Assembly: GCA_045642085.1 (NCBI GenBank)
Contig: JAZUIF010000101.1
Span: 1-64,000, forward strand
Length of the DNA: 64,000 bases
Reading direction: 5' to 3'
DNA from: UBA1723 sp045642085
GTDB taxonomy: Bacteria; Bacteroidota; Bacteroidia; Bacteroidales; Paludibacteraceae
The notes under the pieces were generated by a model. The model was not told where the DNA came from and made no database searches. It worked only from the letters and a program-made list of their open reading frames with translations. The stretch's first letter is position 1. Every line of letters begins with the position of its first letter. Both the position numbers and the translations under genes were made by a program. Positions 16,713 through 25,361 of the stretch are shown in pieces.

Positions 16713-19559
16713 ATGAATCTAAAGAAATTATTTTCTTACTCGACGTTATTGATGTCGACTATTTCTTCTGCCTTTGCACAATGTCTTGTTGCAGGAACAG
16801 ATTTCGAGACAAACACTGAACTTTGTTGCCCAGTATTGACTTCAGATGCGGATGGTTGGTATAATGCCGACCTTGACAAAGATGAACTTTGCGATAAACA
16901 TACGTTTGCGGCTTTATCATCTGCGGCTCAGATTGGTATAGGAGGTAGATTCTTTACAGAGAGTAATGCGGATATGTCTACTGTTGATGATGTCTTTCAC
17001 ACGCGTGTTACTGCTGATGGAAAACCAGCACAGTATGGCTATTCTACAATCACTGCTCAACCAAAACTTATACATCCATTCTTCAAGGCAAATAAGGAGG
17101 CAAACAATATGTTTGTGAATGTTGGTTCTGCTGATAATTGTGTGATATTGTCTTATACAGTTATGGGGTTGGAGCCTGGTTCTTTGGTTTATTTGTCATT
17201 TACATTACATAATTTGCTTGATCTTACATATTTTGAACATCTTATAAATAATGAAGGTGTAAAGAATATGAAGGATTATATATATGGATATGATTATAAC
17301 AGGGGATCTGTTATGGGCAATGTGTTGAAGTTTAATGTTGCATCAAGTGATGGTAATGTTGAGTTCATGACAGCTTATAATAATTCAATCCGAGCAAATA
17401 ACCCTACAATTGCGACTGTAGAATATGGAGACAAAACAGTTGTGACTCACAAAGCAGTCGTGCCAGAATCTGGAAATATAACATTCTATTTCTATCGTTC
17501 TTATGATTGTGGTTTGATACCTGTAGGAATTGACGATATTCGTGTTGAGGGAACTATTAAACCAACTCTTTCTTCTTTTGGTATCCCATGCCCACTACAG
17601 CCAATCCGTGTGAACACAAAACAAAACTATCCTGAGGGAACAATGTTCTCTTGGAAAGAGACTGTCACTGGAAAGGCATCTACAGAAAAGGACTTCTATT
17701 TCATTCCAGATGCAGCAGAGACAGATTACTCTGTGACTTGTGAGGTTACTCTTCCTGGATGTACTCCAGCAAAGTCTGATCCATATAGAATCCATTCTGG
17801 CACATGTTGTACTACTGCTGATGGTACACCAATGGCAATGACATACTTGTTCTTCGATGATTTTGGAAACTTTGTATCTGACGACACATACGAGTGGACT
17901 GACAGATATGGAGTGACTCACACAGAGGGAATTCCTGTTGGTCAGGTTCACGATGCACAGTCTGTTGGGGCTAATATTCCATATGTAAAGGCATATAATA
18001 TTGAGGAGAGTGGAGCAAAAATGGCGGTACCATTCCTTGCTCCTGGAACCATTCCTAGAGGAGATATGGGTTTTAAATCTCAATTGTATGATCATGGAGT
18101 GTATGTGGTTTCTAAAAACGGAGGTTATTTCGGAGGCGTACAATACGATAATTCAGGCACAAAGACAGGAGGTATGCTTCAGTTTGATCTTCTTGAGGAT
18201 GGTTCTCAGGATGAATTCTTTGAGATGGAATTTGATGATATTTGTTCTGGCAAAAAGGTCTCATTTGGTGTTGATGTTGCATCAATAAGTCAACACTCAT
18301 CTAATATTGAAATATCATTAGAAAGAGATGGTTCGGTAATTGCTTCTAGCAGTGCGATTGTAAACGGAGAGACTGGTTGGAAATCATTAAGAGAAAGTGT
18401 TGTCATTGATGGTTTTTCAGATTCTCCATTAAAACTGAAGATGAGATATTTAGCTGAGAGTCCTAGATTTGAGGGAGGAGATATTGCTATCGATAATTTG
18501 TTCTTATCAGTCTGCACTACTCCTGATGTGGTATTGGAATCAAATCTTTCGGCAGCAGAATTGCTTGATTTGTGTACAGATATTCCACTTACTTTGAATA
18601 CGGTCGTGTCCAATTCGACATTGTATTTTTATGGAAAAAATGTTGGATTCTTATTCCAATATACATATTCTGATCCTTTTGCAACTGATGCAGAAAAGAT
18701 AGACTGGAAGGATTTGAGTGAAATTCAGCAAGATGGAGAATTCCGCATTTCTTCGCCTGCTATGCATCCTGCATTTGAGCCATTGGTTTCAGGTATGGCA
18801 GACCATATATATTTCCGAGTAGTTGTTGGAGACAAGGATTATTTGACACAGGAACGTACTGTGTGGGAACATCAGAATGCTTTTTCTCCTTGTCGTGCGG
18901 TTTCTTTCTCCTCAATTCCAGTTGTGGCAGGATTGAATTGTGCCGAATGTACAACTTTGGATTTTGAGTCTACAGGTGTGACGTTTACAGCGGATAAAGG
19001 AAAACTTAATGGAAAGGTTCTTGAACTCAGTGAAGGAGAGACTGCTGTAATCGGCATTAAAGAAGAAGTTTCCGGAACAGATTCAGATGGTCTGCCTTAC
19101 CATGGATATAAAGTAAGTTGGTCGGATGGAACTACGAAAACATGTACAGATTCTGATATCAATGCACCTAGAATCAAAGTGTCTTATGATGATGTGGCAG
19201 ATGCGGGTGTTGCAGGAAAGAAGTTTAAGATTTCATTCCATGATATTTATGACCCTGCTCAATCAGATACTCCTTGTGACTTTGAGGATGAAATCACAGT
19301 AGTTGCAAAAGAGCCTACATCCGTTTCCAACACTCTTGCTAATGCTGTTACAATCACACCAAATCCTGCGTCAACAAAGATCAGCGTGGTTGCTGAGGGT
19401 GTAGTTGAGAAGGTAGAGATTCTAAACACTGTCGGTAAAGTTGTAAAGATAAGCGATAGCAAAGAAATAAATATTGCCGACATGCACAACGGTGTTTATT
19501 TCGTCCGTACTACTATCGACGGAGAGGCCTCTGTACACAGACTTGTTGTCAACAAGTAA
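16713..19559 (+). CDS. Large T9SS-exported surface protein, paralogue 1
   Basis: 948 aa, no known catalytic family recognised. A signal peptide ends at SSAFAQ. About ten beta-rich segments follow, including an Ig/PKD-like stretch (YPEGTMFSWKE) and repeated Cys pairs such as GTCC, LNCAEC and DTPCDFED. The last 75 residues are a T9SS type A sorting domain (TITPNPASTKISVV). It aligns along its whole length with the next gene, beginning with the shared KKLFS-STLL signal and FAQC. Likely a cell-surface structural or adhesive protein (inference). Confidence 0.8.
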   Translation: MNLKKLFSYSTLLMSTISSAFAQCLVAGTDFETNTELCCPVLTSDADGWYNADLDKDELCDKHTFAALSSAAQIGIGGRFFTESNADMSTVDDVFHTRVTADGKPAQYGYSTITAQPKLIHPFFKANKEANNMFVNVGSADNCVILSYTVMGLEPGSLVYLSFTLHNLLDLTYFEHLINNEGVKNMKDYIYGYDYNRGSVMGNVLKFNVASSDGNVEFMTAYNNSIRANNPTIATVEYGDKTVVTHKAVVPESGNITFYFYRSYDCGLIPVGIDDIRVEGTIKPTLSSFGIPCPLQPIRVNTKQNYPEGTMFSWKETVTGKASTEKDFYFIPDAAETDYSVTCEVTLPGCTPAKSDPYRIHSGTCCTTADGTPMAMTYLFFDDFGNFVSDDTYEWTDRYGVTHTEGIPVGQVHDAQSVGANIPYVKAYNIEESGAKMAVPFLAPGTIPRGDMGFKSQLYDHGVYVVSKNGGYFGGVQYDNSGTKTGGMLQFDLLEDGSQDEFFEMEFDDICSGKKVSFGVDVASISQHSSNIEISLERDGSVIASSSAIVNGETGWKSLRESVVIDGFSDSPLKLKMRYLAESPRFEGGDIAIDNLFLSVCTTPDVVLESNLSAAELLDLCTDIPLTLNTVVSNSTLYFYGKNVGFLFQYTYSDPFATDAEKIDWKDLSEIQQDGEFRISSPAMHPAFEPLVSGMADHIYFRVVVGDKDYLTQERTVWEHQNAFSPCRAVSFSSIPVVAGLNCAECTTLDFESTGVTFTADKGKLNGKVLELSEGETAVIGIKEEVSGTDSDGLPYHGYKVSWSDGTTKTCTDSDINAPRIKVSYDDVADAGVAGKKFKISFHDIYDPAQSDTPCDFEDEITVVAKEPTSVSNTLANAVTITPNPASTKISVVAEGVVEKVEILNTVGKVVKISDSKEINIADMHNGVYFVRTTIDGEASVHRLVVNK

Positions 19560-19570
19560 AAGGCAATGAT

Positions 19571-19594
19571 GTAGAGACGCACGGACGTGCGTGT
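19571..19594. repeat. REP-like palindrome, family A, copy 1
   Basis: GTAGAGACGCACG-GA-CGTGCGTGT, a small palindrome also present at 22591 and 62207. Always intergenic, just after a stop codon. Confidence 0.8.
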
Positions 19595-19621
19595 ATTTGA
19601 TAACAGAGATTAATCTAAATT

Positions 19622-19653
19622 AAGGTCGACGTGAATCCGCGTCGACCTTTTTT
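19622..19653 (+). terminator. Terminator of surface protein gene 1
   Basis: AAGGTCGACG pairs with CGTCGACCTT, followed by a T-run. Nearly identical to the one after the second paralogue. Confidence 0.9.
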
Positions 19654-19738
19654 GTTATTGTCTAAAATAATTTAAGATTTTTTGACAAATCACCATGATA
19701 TATTTACGTGTTGCCTTTATTACATTACAATTTATAAG

Positions 19739-19746
19739 TAGTTTTG
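19739..19746 (+). promoter_or_regulatory. -7 box of the second large surface protein gene
   Basis: TAGTTTTG, 28 bases before the ATG at 19775. The equivalent box of paralogue 1 is at 16679. Confidence 0.5.
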
Positions 19747-19774
19747 CAAACTGGAAAAAGTAAAAATCAAATAT

Positions 19775-22576
19775 ATGAAATTTAAGAAGTTATTTTCTTT
19801 ATCGACACTGCTGGCCGTAGCAGTATCACCGTCTTTTGCACAATGTGTTGTAGGAGGAACGAACTTCGATGTCCCTACATCGTTGTTTGATCCAGCAATG
19901 GAAAATGATAACAATCCAATTAATGGTTGGTTGAATGAAAATGCAAGAGACATCCTTGATGACATGTGTGGCGGCACTTGCTCTTATTATGAACTGCCGT
20001 CTAAGGCAAATCAAATTGGTCTTAAAACGAACACAATTGTTTCTGATGGCGGTTTGCCACCAGAAAATTACGATCCAACATCTGTTACTGCTCCTGTAGT
20101 GGGAGCTGTTGTTGCTAATCCTAAACTTATACATCCTTATTTTATGGATATGCCAGGATCCAATATGTTTGTAAATATAGGATCTGCTCATAGAGTGCCT
20201 GTATTAACTTATACAGTGTCGGGATTGGAACCAGGGTCTCGAGTTTCATTTTCAGCAGATGCATATTCTTTGTTCGACGTCGATGTTCTCAAATACTTAT
20301 ATTCAGAGGGAGTATCGGTATTGAACCTTAAATATGGTATATACAGTTATAATGAAACAAGTAATACATTGAATGGTAATGGTTTGAGTGTTGCTGTGGG
20401 GTCGTCATTGCAACCTAATGGAGAATTGGAGGAAGCCATGGCAAATGGAAAACCAATACCTTATGGTAAGAGTATTTCATTGACATCAACAGCAACTGTT
20501 GATGAATATGGTAGTGTTACTTTTTATATCGCCAGAGGAAGCGATTCCAAAGCTATTCCACTAGGTATCGATAATATAGAGATTAAAGGAGAAATCAAGC
20601 CAAATATAAAAACTGTTGCTACTCCTTGTCCAGCAATGGGATCTTTGTTTTCTTTGAGGTCAACATATCCAGAAGGTACTACATATTCGTGGAAGGAAGA
20701 TAAAACAGGAGATAGATCAGATAAACAATCATTTACATTTAGTCCACCGGATGTAGGAGACTATGCCGTTTCTTGTGAAGTGTCTTTGCCTGGTTGTTCA
20801 CCTGTGGTAAGTGATAAATATGAGTTTACTGTTGGCAACTGTTGCTCAGATGGAAATGGTACTCCTATGTCAATGTCGTACTTGCTCTATGAGGATTTTG
20901 GCGATTTTACGTCGGCTAAGACTTATGAGTATACTGATGAAAAGATGGTCACACATACAATAAATATTCCTGCTTCTCAGATTATGTACACTGAGGACAA
21001 AGGAAATTTACCATTTGTCGTAGATTATCCTGGTTCAGATGCCATTCAAGTTCCCCCTTGTCGTCCTAATAGTGGTATTTGGGACGGTACTTATGCAATT
21101 TCTAATTTGAATCCTTATTCAAGAGGTGTTCAACATGACAATTCTGGCACAAATACAGGAGGTATGATGGTGATTGACTTGACAGATAGTTCTTGTCTTG
21201 ATGTATTGTATGAAAGAACTATAAGTGGATTATGCCCAGGAAAGGAGCTTCGCTTCCGTGCAGATTTTGCTGCAGCTAACAAACCTGCATCTGAAAGACT
21301 TGTAGGTACATTGGCCCTTCAATTGGTCGATGCTTTAACCGGTGAAGAATTGTATATAAGCAAGAAAGAATTGATAGGAAATGATTCTTGGTATACTGTT
21401 GAATATTCACTTAATACAAATACATTGCCTACAGAGTCAGTTATTCTAAGAGTGTTGAATCTGACTCCATCATGTGAAGGGCCTGGTATTGCAGGTTTTG
21501 CTATCGACAACATCATTGTCTCGGCATGTACACCTCCAGACATTAATATATCGTCTAATCTCTCAAGTAGTGAGTTGCTCGACTTATGTGCTGGTATGCC
21601 ACTTGTTTTAGAGGCCGAAAATTCTATGGCTGCAAAAAATTACTATGAGGAAATCAGCTATTTGTTCCAGTATACATACTCTGACCCTTCGACGACAGAT
21701 ACAGAAAAGATCACATGGCATAACTTAGGTGATGTTCAGAAAAATAATACATTTGAAATTGCTGAACCAGCATCACATATTGCATTTGCTCCATTGGCAG
21801 GCACTAATGATCGCATCTATTTCCGTGTGTTGATGGGAAATGAATCAGACCTAAATACCCCAAGTTTATGGGAACCATATGACGCATTTTCTCCATGCCG
21901 TATAATATCATACTCTGCATTTCCAGTTGTGGCAGGATTGAATTGTGCCGTATGTACAACTCCAGATCCTGTGGAGTTCTCAGTTGTAGGTGGAAAATTC
22001 AATGCGGCTAATAAGACAGTTGAGATCAAAATAGATGAGACTGCAGAATTAGGAATGGCAAATGCAGTTCATGGTATAGACAACGAAGGAATCGATTACT
22101 TCGATTATGTAGTTGAGTGGTTTAAGGAAGATGTAAAGTCAGATGCTTTAGTAAGCAAGGAATGCACATCTGCAGATAACGTGGCACCTTCAATCATTGT
22201 GGATTATGCGGATGTTGAGAACGCTGGTGCAACAGGAGTGAAGTACATTATTTATCTTCACGATAATTTCGATCCAGTATTGCAAACACCTTGTGATATC
22301 ATGGATACAATCACTGTGATTGCAAAAGATCCAACATCTTTGGATAATTATTCTGCCAATACAATCTTAATCACACCTAATCCTGCGTCGACAAAGATCA
22401 GTGTGGTTGCTGAGGGTGTAGTTGAGAAGGTTGAGATTCTAAATGTAGTAGGTGAAGTTGTAAAGGTAAGCAATAGCAAGGAGATAAATATTGCCAACTT
22501 GTACAATGGTGTTTATTTCGTCCGCATTATAGTCGACGGGGAGACAACAGTTCACAAACTTGTGATTAACAAATAA
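19775..22576 (+). CDS. Large T9SS-exported surface protein, paralogue 2
   Basis: 933 aa, tandem paralogue of the preceding gene. Signal peptide ends at SPSFAQ. The same order of segments is present: YPEGTTYSWKEDKTG, PGCSPV, GNCC, a LNCAVC pair and QTPCDIMD. The C-terminal T9SS sorting domain is almost identical to that of paralogue 1 at the DNA level, while the middle has diverged more. Function unknown. The pair is likely a recent duplication that still exchanges its 3' end by recombination. Confidence 0.8.
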   Translation: MKFKKLFSLSTLLAVAVSPSFAQCVVGGTNFDVPTSLFDPAMENDNNPINGWLNENARDILDDMCGGTCSYYELPSKANQIGLKTNTIVSDGGLPPENYDPTSVTAPVVGAVVANPKLIHPYFMDMPGSNMFVNIGSAHRVPVLTYTVSGLEPGSRVSFSADAYSLFDVDVLKYLYSEGVSVLNLKYGIYSYNETSNTLNGNGLSVAVGSSLQPNGELEEAMANGKPIPYGKSISLTSTATVDEYGSVTFYIARGSDSKAIPLGIDNIEIKGEIKPNIKTVATPCPAMGSLFSLRSTYPEGTTYSWKEDKTGDRSDKQSFTFSPPDVGDYAVSCEVSLPGCSPVVSDKYEFTVGNCCSDGNGTPMSMSYLLYEDFGDFTSAKTYEYTDEKMVTHTINIPASQIMYTEDKGNLPFVVDYPGSDAIQVPPCRPNSGIWDGTYAISNLNPYSRGVQHDNSGTNTGGMMVIDLTDSSCLDVLYERTISGLCPGKELRFRADFAAANKPASERLVGTLALQLVDALTGEELYISKKELIGNDSWYTVEYSLNTNTLPTESVILRVLNLTPSCEGPGIAGFAIDNIIVSACTPPDINISSNLSSSELLDLCAGMPLVLEAENSMAAKNYYEEISYLFQYTYSDPSTTDTEKITWHNLGDVQKNNTFEIAEPASHIAFAPLAGTNDRIYFRVLMGNESDLNTPSLWEPYDAFSPCRIISYSAFPVVAGLNCAVCTTPDPVEFSVVGGKFNAANKTVEIKIDETAELGMANAVHGIDNEGIDYFDYVVEWFKEDVKSDALVSKECTSADNVAPSIIVDYADVENAGATGVKYIIYLHDNFDPVLQTPCDIMDTITVIAKDPTSLDNYSANTILITPNPASTKISVVAEGVVEKVEILNVVGEVVKVSNSKEINIANLYNGVYFVRIIVDGETTVHKLVINK

Positions 22577-22590
22577 AACAATGATGTTAA

Positions 22591-22609
22591 GACGCACGGA
22601 CGTGCGTGT
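22591..22609. repeat. REP-like palindrome, family A, copy 2
   Basis: GACGCACG-GA-CGTGCGTGT, same position relative to the stop codon and terminator as copy 1. It was duplicated together with the gene. Confidence 0.8.
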
Positions 22610-22636
22610 ATTTGATAACAGAGATTAATCTAAATT

Positions 22637-22668
22637 AAGGTCGACGTGAATACGCGTCGGCCTTTTTT
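22637..22668 (+). terminator. Terminator of surface protein gene 2
   Basis: AAGGTCGACG pairs with CGTCGGCCTT (one G-U pair), then TTTTTT. Near copy of 19622-19653. Confidence 0.88.
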
Positions 22669-22673
22669 GTCCC

Positions 22674-22701
22674 GTCAACGTTAACGTCATCGTCAACGTA
22701 T
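22674..22701. repeat. Inverted repeat flanking aroK, left copy
   Basis: 28 nt beginning GTCAACGTTAACGTC. It is the reverse complement of 23255-23282 with a single mismatch. A third, less exact relative lies at 40860. Confidence 0.9.
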
Positions 22702-22723
22702 GTGATAATATCCAAAAAAAGTG

Positions 22724-22731
22724 TAATTTTG
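22724..22731 (+). promoter_or_regulatory. -7 box of aroK
   Basis: TAATTTTG, 23 bases before the ATG at 22755. It lies just inside the left inverted repeat. Confidence 0.6.
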
Positions 22732-22754
22732 TACCGTCTAATTATAAATTGATA

Positions 22755-23255
22755 ATGAAGCGTATATTCTTGGTGGGTTATATGGGTAGCGGAAAGACTA
22801 CCTACGGCAAGATGTTGGCCGAGAAGTATAACTTAGATTTTAAGGATTTGGACGTCTATATTGAGCAACGTCAGTTCAAGACTGTCTCTCAGATCTTCAA
22901 GGAGAAGGGAGAGGAGGGGTTCCGTCAGATTGAGCGTAATATGCTTAAAGAGGTATCGGAGTTTGAAGACGTTGTGATCTCTGCGGGAGGAGGCACACCT
23001 TGCTTCTTCGACAATATGGAGATTATGAATTCAGCTGGCGACACTGTCTATCTAGAGGCGTCTCCAGAGGTGCTTTTCGAGTATCTCCGCACAGCCAAAA
23101 ACGAGCGTCCGCTTCTTAAGGATAAGAGCGACGAGGAGATGCTTGAGTATATCAGAGAGTCGCTTGGAAAGAGAACTCCTTTCTATGAGAAGGCTAAATA
23201 CAGAGTGGATGCAAGAAACGTCGACTGGAGCCTTTTCGACAAGCTGTTGAAATAA
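22755..23255 (+). CDS. aroK: Shikimate kinase
   Basis: 166 aa, typical length. The ATG at 22755 (MKRIFLVGYMGSGKTTYGKM) is preferred to a TTG at 22749. The Walker A loop is GYMGSGKTT, followed by the substrate residues DLDVYIE. GFRQIE and SAGGGTPC supply the shikimate-binding Arg and Gly-rich loop, and the lid Arg is in NERPLL. It phosphorylates shikimate with ATP in the aromatic amino acid pathway. No other aro gene is nearby. The gene is bracketed by 28-bp inverted repeats, and the right one overlaps its stop codon. Confidence 0.93.
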   Translation: MKRIFLVGYMGSGKTTYGKMLAEKYNLDFKDLDVYIEQRQFKTVSQIFKEKGEEGFRQIERNMLKEVSEFEDVVISAGGGTPCFFDNMEIMNSAGDTVYLEASPEVLFEYLRTAKNERPLLKDKSDEEMLEYIRESLGKRTPFYEKAKYRVDARNVDWSLFDKLLK

Positions 23256-23282
23256 TACGTTGACGATAACGTTAACGTTGAC
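23255..23282. repeat. Inverted repeat flanking aroK, right copy
   Basis: ATACGTTGACGATAACGTTA and eight more bases; 27 of 28 match the complement of 22674-22701. It starts on the last base of the aroK stop codon. Confidence 0.9.
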
Positions 23283-23329
23283 TAAAATGAGGATTGTTAA
23301 GGGAGGAACGCCCTAACCCCATTCTCTCA

Positions 23330-23350
23330 CGCGAGCCCGTAGGGCGAGCG
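23330..23350. repeat. Small GC-rich palindrome upstream of guaA
   Basis: CGCGAGCCC-GTA-GGGCGAGCG, preceded by another GC-rich stretch (GGGAGGAACGCCC at 23301-23313). Looks like a decayed REP element; no gene. Confidence 0.55.
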
Positions 23351-23419
23351 TTAAAAAAGATAATTTGAGCAAAATATTATAAATGCTTAAAATAAAACGA
23401 AATTATTAAATACCATTAT

Positions 23420-25216
23420 ATGCAGGATAAAATCATAGTTCTGGACTTCGGTGGTCAGTACGCCCACTTGATAGCAAACAGAGTGCGCCGTCTAGGTGTG
23501 TTTACAGAGATATTGCCTCCTACTGCCTCAGTTGAGGAGTTTGCAGGAGCAACAGGTATCATCTACAGTGGTGGACCATCAAGCGTTTACGCAGAGGATG
23601 CTCCCGACTACAATCCTGAAATTCTTAATATTCCAGTGCCAAAACTTGGTATCTGCTACGGACACCAGTTGATGGCTTCACAGCTTGGCGGATCAGTTCG
23701 CCCAGGTAAGGTGAAGGAGTATGGAATCGCTGACCTTCTTTTGAAGGAGCCTCAGCACCCGCTATTGAAGAATATCCCTGCGTCTTCACCAATGTGGATG
23801 AGCCACGGTGACGCAGTTGAGAAATTGCCAGAAGGCTATAAGATCATAGCGTCGACAAAAGACTGCGAGATTGCTGCCGTCGCTCTTGATTCACGCAAGA
23901 TCTACGGTATCCAGTTCCATCCAGAGGTGACTCACAGTAAGTATGGAATGCAGATCCTTGACAACTTCATCGACATCTGCGGATGCAAGCGTGAGTGGAA
24001 TATGAAGAGCTATATGCCTCTAATCTCTGAGAAGATCAAGAAAGAGGTTGGCGACAGAAAAGTATTCTTGCTTGTATCAGGTGGTGTGGATAGTACTGTT
24101 GCTTTCGTGCTTTTGAACCGTGTGTTGGGCACAGACAGAGTGATGGGTCTACATATCGACAACGGTATGATGCGTATGGATGAGTCGGCAAAGATCATTG
24201 ATTTCTTGAAGGCTGAGGGTATGAACAACCTTCGTGTTGTCGACGCTACAGACTCATTCTTGAGCAGACTTGAGGGCATCACAGCTCCAGAGCAGAAGCG
24301 TAAGATCATCGGCGCTACTTTCTTGGTTGTGAAAGACGAGGAGATGGCTAAGCTAAATCTTGATCCAAAAGAGTGGATGATCGCTCAGGGAACTATCTAT
24401 CCAGATACAATCGAGAGTGGTGGAACAAAGAACGCCGACCTTATCAAGACTCACCACAACCGTGTGAAGGAGGTGATGGATTTGATGGCACAGGGCTTGC
24501 TTCTTGAGCCGTTGGCAGATCTATATAAGGATGAGGTACGTATGTTGGGCGAGGAGCTTGGTATTCCTCACAACCTTGTATGGCGTCACCCATTCCCAGG
24601 ACCTGGCCTTGGTGTTCGTTTGCTTTGCACAGACGGCAAGGGAGAATTTGCTACTAACGCAGACGTTCCAGGCTTGGCAGAGTATTTGAAAGAGAATAAT
24701 ATCGACGGAAAGATCCTTCCTATCAAGAGTGTAGGAGTGCAGGGCGACGGTAGAACATACGCGCAGCCATTCTTGCTTACAACTAAGATCTTGACTTGGA
24801 AGCAGTGTGAGAAATTCTCAACTGAGTTGGTAAACCGTTTCAAGGTGATCAACCGTGTGATCTGGCAGGTCGGCAGTGTAAGCGACGAGAATCCAAAGTT
24901 GGTTGAGCAGTACGCTACAAAGAACCACTTTGATGTCCTTCGTAAGTTTGATAACATCTGTACAGAGTTTTTGCAGGAGAACGACCTATACGAGTCGATC
25001 TGGCAGATGCCAGTAGTGTTGGTTCCGCTTACAGTGCAGGACAAGCCATGTATCGTGATGCGACCAGTCAACTCATCAGAGGCTATGACAGCAAACTTCG
25101 CAGAGATCGACCAGAAGCTTCTTGAAGGACTATGGGGCAGATTCGTTGCAGAAGGAGCAGGTTCATTGTGGTACGACGTCACTCACAAGCCACCAGGAAC
25201 AATTGAGTGGGAGTAA
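23420..25216 (+). CDS. guaA: GMP synthase (glutamine-hydrolysing)
   Basis: 598 aa, longer than the roughly 510-525 aa of the common bacterial form. N-terminal class I glutamine amidotransferase (about 1-185) with nucleophile Cys in GICYGHQ and the HPE pair in FHPEVTHS. ATP-pyrophosphatase domain with the PP-loop SGGVDST near residue 219. The C-terminal dimerisation domain ends in the canonical KPPGTIEWE. The extra length lies after PGPGLGVRLL, inside the C-terminal domain. It converts XMP to GMP using glutamine and ATP. No obvious purine genes are adjacent. Confidence 0.95.
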   Translation: MQDKIIVLDFGGQYAHLIANRVRRLGVFTEILPPTASVEEFAGATGIIYSGGPSSVYAEDAPDYNPEILNIPVPKLGICYGHQLMASQLGGSVRPGKVKEYGIADLLLKEPQHPLLKNIPASSPMWMSHGDAVEKLPEGYKIIASTKDCEIAAVALDSRKIYGIQFHPEVTHSKYGMQILDNFIDICGCKREWNMKSYMPLISEKIKKEVGDRKVFLLVSGGVDSTVAFVLLNRVLGTDRVMGLHIDNGMMRMDESAKIIDFLKAEGMNNLRVVDATDSFLSRLEGITAPEQKRKIIGATFLVVKDEEMAKLNLDPKEWMIAQGTIYPDTIESGGTKNADLIKTHHNRVKEVMDLMAQGLLLEPLADLYKDEVRMLGEELGIPHNLVWRHPFPGPGLGVRLLCTDGKGEFATNADVPGLAEYLKENNIDGKILPIKSVGVQGDGRTYAQPFLLTTKILTWKQCEKFSTELVNRFKVINRVIWQVGSVSDENPKLVEQYATKNHFDVLRKFDNICTEFLQENDLYESIWQMPVVLVPLTVQDKPCIVMRPVNSSEAMTANFAEIDQKLLEGLWGRFVAEGAGSLWYDVTHKPPGTIEWE

Positions 25217-25217
25217 T

Positions 25218-25244
25218 GTAGGGGAGGGTTTCAAACCCGCCCGC
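25218..25244. repeat. REP-like palindrome, family B, copy 1
   Basis: GTAGGGGAGGGTTTCAAACC followed by CGCCCGC: GGGTTT and AAACCC face each other. Related elements at 39838, 44343 and 62264. Confidence 0.65.
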
Positions 25245-25253
25245 TTGCTAATT

Positions 25254-25282
25254 AGAGGTGTCTGATGAAGGCACCTCTTTTC
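25254..25282 (+). terminator. Terminator of guaA
   Basis: AGAGGTG pairs with CACCTCT around an 11-nt loop, followed by TTTC. Confidence 0.75.
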
Positions 25283-25361
25283 ATTTACACATTTCTGCCT
25301 CATATTTGCAAGATTCGGAATAGATGTGTAATATCCCGTTGAAATGGTTAACTTTGCAGAT

